A DNA stretch of 64,000 nucleotides from Myxococcales bacterium (GTDB lineage Bacteria > Myxococcota > Myxococcia > Myxococcales > Myxococcaceae). The DNA lies in contig JACPVI010000010.1 in the NCBI GenBank assembly GCA_016191815.1, positions 1-64,000 on the forward strand, read 5' to 3'. The notes under the pieces were generated by a model. The model saw nothing but the letters and a program-made list of their open reading frames with translations, searched no databases and was not told where the DNA came from. Below are positions 32,514 through 40,700 of the stretch, one piece after another (positions within the stretch are counted from its first letter, which is position 1; the number at the start of each line of letters is the position of its first letter). The translations under genes were made by a program, and so were the position numbers.

Positions 32514-35500
32514 ATGTTCTTTCTCGCCTCGCTTCCCCTCGTGCTCTTGCAGGCGGTGTCGGTCAGCCCCACCTCGGCCCCGGCTTCGGGCCAGGCCGAA
32601 GCGGTGGTCAAGGTGGACCGGGCGGGAATGGTCCGCCTCCTGGCGAAGAGCCGCAGCGGAACCTCCTGCGAAGTGGTGGATCACCTTCGAGGCCCCTTCG
32701 CGCGCTCCGGCTCGGCCGGCGTCTCCAACTGCGAGCTGGACCTGCTCCTCGATGCGGGCACCTACAAGCTGCGCCTTTTGTCGAAGGCGAAGGCTCGCGG
32801 CAAGGTGGAGATCGGCGCCTTGGCCTTCACCGAGGCCAACCAACCCATCCCCCGCCTGGAGCCGCAGCGCAGCGCGCAGCGGGCCCTGCCCTCGGGCGAG
32901 CAGGCCTCGTACTGGATCCGCCTCGAGAAGCGCCAACCTGTAACGCTGCGTGTCTCCGGGCGAACCGCCGGAGCGGTCAGGCTGTGGCGGAACGGCGAGT
33001 GGCTGGAGACGGCGCCTTTCCGCGGCGCGGTCGTCTACCCCCAGCCGGGCCAAGGCATCCACGAGTGGTGGCTGGAAGCCCCCATCGACACAGGCGACTA
33101 CCTGCTCACGGTGTACGGGACCGACGCCCGGCCCTGGACGCGCGGGAAGGAGTCCGACGCCGTCTCCGTGGAGTACGGGTTCAGGCCTGCCCCGGTGGAG
33201 CGCTCAATAGACTTGGCGCTGCCCGAGTGGGGGATGGCGGCGATCTCCCTGCCCAAGCAGCCCGCGGTGGCCTTCGCCTCGCTGGAGGCGCCGGGCCCCG
33301 AGGCGACGCAGCTCTCGTTGCACCCGCTGAGCGAAGAGGGGGCCAGCGCGGTGGCCACCGCGGAGGGCGCCTGCCGGATCGAGCCCAAGGCGCTCGTCCC
33401 CGAGTGCGCGGCCCATGCCGGGATGGACGCCCGCCACGTGCTCCTGGTCCGCGGCGCTCCGGGCACCAGGGTCCACCTGGAATGGGCTGCGCTGGGCGGC
33501 CAGGGGCCCTGGCGCGACGGCTTCTATGGCTCCGGCCGGCAGCACCTCACCTTCCGCGCGGAGGAGTCCGGTGAGTACCTGGTTGGCCTCCACGACGTGC
33601 CTTTGGACGAGGACTCGCCGCCGCTCTCCTGCGAGCTGGCCCGGCTGGCGAAACTGGAGCGGCTGCCTTTGGGCCGGGACTTCCTGAAGGTCGGCCCCGA
33701 GCGCCCCATCGAGCGCGAGTTCAACTATCTGCAGGGCGCCACCATCTGGTTCGAGCTGGAGAAGGGCGGGCGCTACCGAATCCAGACTCAAGGCGGGCGA
33801 AAGAGCCGCTGCGAGCTTTTCCGGGTCGACGGCGCCGAGCGCAAGCGCCTCACCGAGACGGATCCGAAGTCGGAGAGCTGCGACCTCGCGTTGACCCTCT
33901 CTCCTGGGCCGTACGACCTCGCGCTGTACGGAGGCATCGAGGGCATCGAGAAGCTGATCATCCGCGAGGACTCGCAGCGCGCGCCCAGGCCCTCGCCGAC
34001 CAAGTCGTCCTGCCTCAACCAACGGGTGCGGCTGGAGGCCGGCGCCGACTACCAACTCAGCGTCAACACTCCCGGCAGGGCCAGCGCGCGGGGCCTGGTC
34101 GCGGCGAGGCTGCCGCTCGCCCTTGCCTCTCCGCTCCACCTCACGGTCGACCCGCGCGGGGAGGTGAAGCTCCCGCTCGCCCAGGGCCCGGTGGTGGTCC
34201 GCTCGTCGGGAGGACGCCCGTTCGCGTGCGCCGGCGGCGGGGCGTCCGTCGACGCCAAGGATGGCACCTGCCGGCTCGAAGGCACCGACTCCCTGGCTCT
34301 GGGCAACAGCGGCACGAACGCAGTCAGCCTCACCATCTTCCGGCCGAGGCCGGAGACGGCGCCGCCGCCCCTTGCGGCCTATCGCCCCACGCCCGCCCCG
34401 CTCGCCAGAGTGCCGCTCGACACGCCGACCTTCTTCGACTTCGACCGCGGCGAATCCCATTCGATGGTCTTCGACGTGGAGCGCCCTGGCCTCTACCACG
34501 TGACTACGCTGGGACTGCTCTCCACCTCCTGCCGGCTGCGGACGCCGGTGGAGCCGTCGCTCTCGGCAGACACCGGAGGGGGCCGCGGGCGCAACTGCCT
34601 GGTAGCCGGCTACCTCAAGCCCGGCCGCTACATGCTCACCGTCACCGCCCAGGGCCAGAGCAAGGGCCGCGCGGCGGCGCTGCTCAAGAGGCGCTCGCCC
34701 AAGGAGAGCCAGCCGGTAGCCGCCGATGGAGAAGCCTTCCTGCGAGTGGAAGCGGGGGACCTGATCCAGCAGCGGCTCACGGTGAAGTCGCCCGGGCGTT
34801 ACGCGCTCGCCACCAGCGGCCAGGGGGTGTCGCTCCAGTGCCGGCTCGACGACAAGGACGGCTGGCCGCTGCTGCGCGTGCCCACCCCCTGCACCCAGGA
34901 GCTGCGGCTCCGCGCGGGACAGCTTCTGTGGACGCAGCTCCCGCTCACGGTGGAGAGCATGCGCCACACCCAGCTCAGGAAGGTGCGGCGTCCGGCGCGG
35001 CTCACGGGAGCCAAGGCGCACCCGGTGCAGTTCCACACTTGGTACACCGCGGTGCTCGGGAAAGACGGCAAGGACGAGCTGACCTTCGAGTTGGAGGGCG
35101 AGCTGGAAGTGGCCATCGCCCTCACCTCCGGGATGCAGGGAAGGCTGTTCGCGCATGAGAAGGAAAAGCGCAGGCCGGTGGAGGTCATCCCTCCCCAGGA
35201 AGCGAGCGCGCCCCGGGACGACAGCGAGCCAGAGGAGAGCGAGGGAGGAGGCTACGAGGGCGAGGGCTACGAAGGCGAGGGTGAATCCTACGAGGGTGAA
35301 GAGACCTCCGGGGAGCCGCGCCCTTCCGGCTATCAGCCGCTGTTGCCCCAGGCGCCGCCGCCGGCGCCCGGGCACCGGGTGACCTTGCCGCCGGGCAAGT
35401 ACCTGTTGGTGACGGAGCACAGCCGCGGAGACGTGGCCATCGAGTACAGGCTCCACCTGGGAAGCGACACCTTGCTGCCCGGCATGACGAGGGAGTTGCC

Positions 35501-37754
35501 GGTTCCCGCCCGCCTCCCCGTGAAGATGCCGCGGGACGGGACGGTGCGCCTTCGCACCGAGGGCGAGACCGACGTGCGCTGCCGCTTGTTCGACGGGGAG
35601 CGGCTGGTGTTCGAGGGCAGCGACAACGGCGCGGACTGGAACTGCGTGCTCGCCGAGCCGCTGAGGAAGGGCCTCTACACCCTGGTCATCGAAGCCGAGA
35701 CGCAAGCCCCCGGCGCCACCCGCCTCGCCCTCACCCAGCCGAAGGCCGAGGAACTGGGGCCCCTCTCCGACGGCCAAAAGCTCAAGCTCGGCTCGGACGT
35801 GGCGGTGCTGGACGTGCCCCTTCCCGAGCAGGACGCGGTAGAGGACCTCACCCTCCGCTCGAAGTCGCCGTTCTCCTGCGCGCTGGAGAACGCCGGCGGC
35901 GAGGTGGTCTTCCGCCTCTCGCGTGTCCGGGACTGCTCGGCGCTCGTGCGCCCAGGCGGCGAGAAGCACCGGCTCAGGCTCTGGACCACCGACGGCGCGG
36001 CGGCGGTGACTGCGTCCTTGCTCTCGCGGCCCATCGGCGACTTTGCGGGCGCCATCCCGGCGGCGAAGGCCACGCGCGCTTCGGTGCCGCGCCCTGGCCG
36101 CTACCGGACCTCGCCGCAAGTCTTCTGCCTTGGCGCCGCCTCGCGAGGGGTGCTGCGCGAATGCGGCCCGGAGGTGTCCCTCGAAGCCGGCCCCTGGGTC
36201 TTCAGCGCGCGCGGGCCCGGCGCGGAGCCGAGGCTGCCGCTCGAGGAAGTCACCACCTCCCCGGAAGCGGAGGCGAGGCCGCTGCGGCTGTCCCTCTCCC
36301 GAGCGCCGTTCATCCAGGCGGCGGTGGCGAAAGAGCCGTCCATCCATCTTCTCTCGGCGACCGTCTCCCACGGGGAGCGGGTATCTCCTTCGTGCGCGAT
36401 CGACTCCTACGGAGACGGCAAGTCGCCCGGCGTGCGCGCCCGCGGGGAGACGGCTTGCCACGCCGCCAGCGGCGTCGCTCTCTCGGCCATCGAGCGGCTG
36501 TGGGTGCCCAGCGAGGAGCCGGTGGAGGCGAAGGTGGTGCGGCTCGCGGTGCCGGTGCCGCAAAACCCCGGCACGCTCTCTGTGGGCAGGCAGCGGCTGA
36601 GCTGGCGGGGCAGTGCCGCGCTCTTCCGATTGCCGCCGGCCAGCCGATCGCGCGTCGAGCTGACCCAGCCCAGGGAAAGCTGGGCGGTGCTGCTCGACGG
36701 AGCCGGCCGAGCGATGGACGTCTGTGCTCCCGAGCTCGAGATGTCCCGCTGCGTGCTCTCCGCGCAGGGAGGGCAGCTCTTCATCCACTCTCCGGGCGAG
36801 AGCACCGCCGACGCCACGGTGGTCCTGTTGGACGCGCCCGAGCGGGTGGTCTCCTTCACCGGCCTGCACGAGGAGGCACCCAGGCTGCCCGGCACGGTGA
36901 GGCTCCGGGTCCCCGCGGCAGAAGGCGAACGGTTCGCGCAGGTCGAGGGCGCCTCGCGCTGCGTGGTGGTCCTCGACGATGGAGTCCGCCTCTCCTCGTG
37001 CCGCGCCACCGTGCCCGCCGGCATCGGCGCCGAGCTGCTCATCGATTACGCCGCCCGTCCCTACCGGGCGGTGGTGCACGTCCCCGGGCGCGACAAGTGG
37101 GCCAGGCTGGGCGTGGAGCTGCCCGCCAAGTCCGGTCCTGCGCTCGGGCAGGCAGTCGCCATTCCGGCGTCGGGCGCGCTGGTGGACCGCGTCTTCGAGC
37201 TGCCCCAGGACGCGGTGGTGCGGATCCGCTCCGACTCCGGCGTGTGCGGGCTGTTCCGGGGGAACGATCTGCTCGCCGCCGACGGACTGGACGCAGGCTG
37301 CGAGCTGACCCGCCTGGTCTCCGCGGGGACCTACCGCTTCCTGGTGCGGCCCTTCGACAAGGTTCCCCTGACCGGAACCCTGAGCTGGACGGCGGAGCCG
37401 GTGAGCGTCCTCGCCGACGGGGTCGGCCCCGAGGAGTGGATCAGCCCCTCCGAGGTGCGGCTGTACCGGTTCGCCACCGCCTCCGCGGGGAAGATCGGCC
37501 TCGGCCTGCAAGTGCAAGCCGAGCGTCTGGACTGCCAGCTCTTCGACGACGGCCACCGGCTGCTCGGCGAGGGCTGCCAGCAGTACCTCTCGGTGGAGAA
37601 GGGGAGCTACCTGCTCGCCATCCGCGCCCCCGCGAGCCCGGGCGCCAGGCCGCTGCGCTACCGGCCGGTGCTCTTGGGACTGGCCGGCGCCAAGACCGGC
37701 GTCCCGGAGGAGTACCTGCGCGACTTCTTCAATCGGATCGGAGCCAACCCGTGA
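32514..37754 (+). CDS. Giant exported protein of repeated Cys-pair beta modules, unknown family
   Basis: 1,746 residues from ATG 32514 (GCGGAGATGAC). Short signal peptide (MFFLASLPLVLLQAVSV). Nearly the whole length is a divergent repeat: x-C-x-L, 14-23 residues, C-x-L, then L-x-x-G-x-Y-x-L-x-V. Clear pairs are C52/C73, C433/C456, C673/C695, C776/C793, C1023/C1044, C1122/C1141, C1578/C1596 and C1674/C1688; about seven weaker copies fill the gaps. The pattern resembles PPC-type beta-sandwiches with one disulfide each. Residues 913-930 are a GYEGE repeat. No enzyme motif. The stop overlaps the alpha-2-macroglobulin start (GTGA), so the two are translated together; a periplasmic scaffold, inhibitor or adhesin role is inference. 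Confidence 0.8.
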   Translation: MFFLASLPLVLLQAVSVSPTSAPASGQAEAVVKVDRAGMVRLLAKSRSGTSCEVVDHLRGPFARSGSAGVSNCELDLLLDAGTYKLRLLSKAKARGKVEIGALAFTEANQPIPRLEPQRSAQRALPSGEQASYWIRLEKRQPVTLRVSGRTAGAVRLWRNGEWLETAPFRGAVVYPQPGQGIHEWWLEAPIDTGDYLLTVYGTDARPWTRGKESDAVSVEYGFRPAPVERSIDLALPEWGMAAISLPKQPAVAFASLEAPGPEATQLSLHPLSEEGASAVATAEGACRIEPKALVPECAAHAGMDARHVLLVRGAPGTRVHLEWAALGGQGPWRDGFYGSGRQHLTFRAEESGEYLVGLHDVPLDEDSPPLSCELARLAKLERLPLGRDFLKVGPERPIEREFNYLQGATIWFELEKGGRYRIQTQGGRKSRCELFRVDGAERKRLTETDPKSESCDLALTLSPGPYDLALYGGIEGIEKLIIREDSQRAPRPSPTKSSCLNQRVRLEAGADYQLSVNTPGRASARGLVAARLPLALASPLHLTVDPRGEVKLPLAQGPVVVRSSGGRPFACAGGGASVDAKDGTCRLEGTDSLALGNSGTNAVSLTIFRPRPETAPPPLAAYRPTPAPLARVPLDTPTFFDFDRGESHSMVFDVERPGLYHVTTLGLLSTSCRLRTPVEPSLSADTGGGRGRNCLVAGYLKPGRYMLTVTAQGQSKGRAAALLKRRSPKESQPVAADGEAFLRVEAGDLIQQRLTVKSPGRYALATSGQGVSLQCRLDDKDGWPLLRVPTPCTQELRLRAGQLLWTQLPLTVESMRHTQLRKVRRPARLTGAKAHPVQFHTWYTAVLGKDGKDELTFELEGELEVAIALTSGMQGRLFAHEKEKRRPVEVIPPQEASAPRDDSEPEESEGGGYEGEGYEGEGESYEGEETSGEPRPSGYQPLLPQAPPPAPGHRVTLPPGKYLLVTEHSRGDVAIEYRLHLGSDTLLPGMTRELPVPARLPVKMPRDGTVRLRTEGETDVRCRLFDGERLVFEGSDNGADWNCVLAEPLRKGLYTLVIEAETQAPGATRLALTQPKAEELGPLSDGQKLKLGSDVAVLDVPLPEQDAVEDLTLRSKSPFSCALENAGGEVVFRLSRVRDCSALVRPGGEKHRLRLWTTDGAAAVTASLLSRPIGDFAGAIPAAKATRASVPRPGRYRTSPQVFCLGAASRGVLRECGPEVSLEAGPWVFSARGPGAEPRLPLEEVTTSPEAEARPLRLSLSRAPFIQAAVAKEPSIHLLSATVSHGERVSPSCAIDSYGDGKSPGVRARGETACHAASGVALSAIERLWVPSEEPVEAKVVRLAVPVPQNPGTLSVGRQRLSWRGSAALFRLPPASRSRVELTQPRESWAVLLDGAGRAMDVCAPELEMSRCVLSAQGGQLFIHSPGESTADATVVLLDAPERVVSFTGLHEEAPRLPGTVRLRVPAAEGERFAQVEGASRCVVVLDDGVRLSSCRATVPAGIGAELLIDYAARPYRAVVHVPGRDKWARLGVELPAKSGPALGQAVAIPASGALVDRVFELPQDAVVRIRSDSGVCGLFRGNDLLAADGLDAGCELTRLVSAGTYRFLVRPFDKVPLTGTLSWTAEPVSVLADGVGPEEWISPSEVRLYRFATASAGKIGLGLQVQAERLDCQLFDDGHRLLGEGCQQYLSVEKGSYLLAIRAPASPGARPLRYRPVLLGLAGAKTGVPEEYLRDFFNRIGANP
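35250..35303 (+). repeat. Tandem GYEGE coding repeat
   Basis: Three imperfect copies of a codon block for GYEGEGYEGEGESYEGEE inside the giant Cys-pair gene. The acidic, Tyr-containing run forms a probable flexible linker between beta modules and may vary in length between strains. Confidence 0.7.
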
Positions 37755-40700
37755 GCGCGACCCGGACGAAACCCTTATCCCTCTCTCGCATGCGGGGGCG
37801 GGCCAGGGCGAGGGTAGACCAGGCCCTCCTCGCCGCGGCGTGTCTGCTCGCCGCCGCCGCCCGCGCCCAGGAGTACGTCCCGGCCGACCGGGAGCAGCGG
37901 CCGGCGGGCGACTCGGTGCGCATCCTCCCCGAGCAGTTCCTCCGCGGCTTCGACCCGGTGACGGTCTACTTCCCCGACAACGTGGGGCCCGGCCACGCGC
38001 ACGCGGACGACGGGGCGAAATTCCTCGAGCTGAGCCCCGACTGGCCCGGCGCCTGGTTCTGGGCCGACCGGAAGACGCTCCAGTTCCGCCCGGCGGAGCC
38101 GTGGCCGGCGCTCTCCCGCTTCGCCTTCGAGGCCCGCGGCGCGCGCAAGGTGCTCACCACCATGATGTCCGCGCCCTCGTCGATGTGGCCGGCGCCGGGG
38201 AGCGAGGGGTTGAAGCCCTTCCGGGTGATCACCCTCACCTTCCCTCAGTCCCTCCCCATCGCCTCGCTGAGGCAGATGCTCAAGCTGGAGATCCGCGACC
38301 TGCCCGGCCTCGCCGACTCGCCGCGGAAGCTGGTCGATCACTACGCGCTCTCGCAGCTCCCGCGGGCCACCCACCGAGACGCCGCCACCTACGCGCTCAC
38401 CCTCGATGAGGACGTCCCCGAGGGGAAGCAGCTTTTGGTCCACGTCTCCTTGGCGCTCGGAAGCGAGGGCACCACGCTGTGGACCGGCCGCGCCTCGACC
38501 CGGACGCCGTTCCACCTCAAGGCCATCAGCTGCGGCAACGAGAGCTTCTCGCTGGTCGGGGGAGCTTCGAGTCCCAAGGACATGGCGCTCTCGTGCGGCA
38601 ACCGCGGGGACGCGCCGCAGCTCGTCTTCTCCGAGACGGTCAAGGACCTGACGCTCACCTCGCTCAAGCGGCTGGTGCGGCTGGAGCCCTCGGTGGCCGA
38701 CCTGCACTTCCAGACCTACGGGAGCCGGGTGGCCCTCAAGGGCCGCTTCGTCCCCGACACCCTCTACAAGCTCACCGTGGGCCCCTCGCCCATCTTGGAC
38801 GAGAGCGGTCGCACCCTTCGGGATCCCGGCCACGCCGAGATCTACTTCCACCTCGGCTGGAAGGCGGCCTTCCTTCGCTGGCAGCAGTCGACCGCGCTGC
38901 TCGAGTCGCGGGGCCCGCGCACGCTGCCTCTCGCCGGATATGGCGATCCGCGCGCCGACGTGCGCATCTACCGCGTGGACCCCCTCTACCTCGGGCTTTG
39001 GCCGTTCCCCGATGGGCCGGTGACGGTGAACGAGCAGGGCGATCCGCCGTTCCCGGGCGAGGAGCCGGCGGCGCGGCGACGGCCCGGCGAGCACGTCTCG
39101 GTGGAGGAGCTGGAGCAGCACATCAGGCTCCTCGGGTCTCCGCTGGTCTCGAAGGTGGTGGATCTCCCCCTCGCGGACAAGGGCGGCACCACCCACTTCG
39201 GGCTGGAGATGGGCGCGCTGATCGACCCGCTGGTGGGAAAGCACCGCGCCGGCACCTATCTGGTGGGCCTCCGCCGGCTCGCGGGGGCGCCGGAGCGCGC
39301 CTATATGCGGGTGCAGCTCACCAACCTGAGCCTCACCACCGTGGAGGACCGGGACCGTGCGGCCTTGGTGGTGCGCACCCTCGACACCGCCGAGCCGGTG
39401 CGCGGAGCCACCATCGTGCTGGACGGGACGAAGAAGCGGCCGCCCAACCTCGGAAACGCGCCCTGGAACCGCTTCATCTCCCTTAGGCTCACCACCGACG
39501 AGAGCGGCCGTGCCTCGCTGCTCCCGCTGGCCGAGTGGGAGACCATCGAGCGCATCTACGTGCAGAGCGGCGAGGACACCCTGGTCCTCGACCCGAGGCA
39601 GCCTCCTCCCCGCTTCGCCGACAACCACTGGTCTTCCTCCTCGAGCTGGCTCGGTTGGCTCACCCAGGCGATTCCTCCGCCGATCAACGACCGCCTGCTG
39701 GGCTTCGTCTTCGCCGAGCGGCCCATCTACCGTCCTGGGGAGACGGTCTTCCTCAAGGGCTTCGTCCGCCGGAAAGTGAGCGGCGAGCTGCGCGGCCTCC
39801 CCGCCCAGGAGCAGAAGCCCTACCGGCTGGTGGTCTCCAGCCCCGACGGACAGAGCTGGCCGGTCCCCATCGGCTGGACCGCGCTCCAGGGTTTCCAGGG
39901 CGAGCTCAAGGAGCCCAACCTCCCCACCGGGTCGCTCACCGCCTCGCTCTACGACGGCCAGCCGGGGAGCCTGGTCGCCCAGCGCAGCTTTCAGATCGAG
40001 GCCTACCGGATCCCCACCTTCGAGGTGCAGATCACCTCGCCCTCCACGGTGCGGCTGGACGGGCCGTTCAAGGCCAAGGCGATCGCGCGCTACTACGCCG
40101 GCGGGAACGTGGCGGGCCAGCCGATCGCGTGGGCGGTGACGCAGCGGCCGCACCACTACGTGCCCCGCGGCCGGGAGGATTACCTGTTCGCCTCGTCGAC
40201 CCAGTTCGCCCGTCCCAGCGCGGCCCGCCCGCCGGGCACCATCACCCAGCAGGCCGAGTTGGATGATCACGGCTCGGCGGAGCTCACCGTCAACCCGGCC
40301 TTGGACCTGGACGGCTCGGCGCGCATCTACCGCTTCGAGGCCACCGTCACCGGCCCTGACGACAACCAGGTCTCCGCGGCGCAAGAGGTGAAGGCGCTGC
40401 CGCCGTTCGTGATGGGCATGAAGCTCGTCCGCTACGCCGAGAAGGCGGCGGAGCTGCGGCCCGAGATCATCGCCGTCGGCGTGGACGACAAGCTCCTCAA
40501 GGGCCAGGAGATCCAGGTCCGGCTGTACCGGCGGGTCTGGCACTCCAACCTCCGCGAGACGCACTTCGCCACCGGGAAGGCCCAGTACGTCACCGAGCAG
40601 CAGGATGTGCGGCTGTTGGAGAAGACGGTCGTCACCGAGGACAAGCCGGTGGTGCCCTCGCTGCCGGTGCAGGAGGCGGGGGTGTACGTGGTGGAGCTGT

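Noticed and set aside
33204-37556. Uninterrupted 1,450-codon minus-strand frame across the giant gene
   Set aside because: His/Arg/Gly/Ala/Pro-dominated composition with no motif; a by-product of GC-rich codon usage opposite a real gene with signal peptide and repeats.
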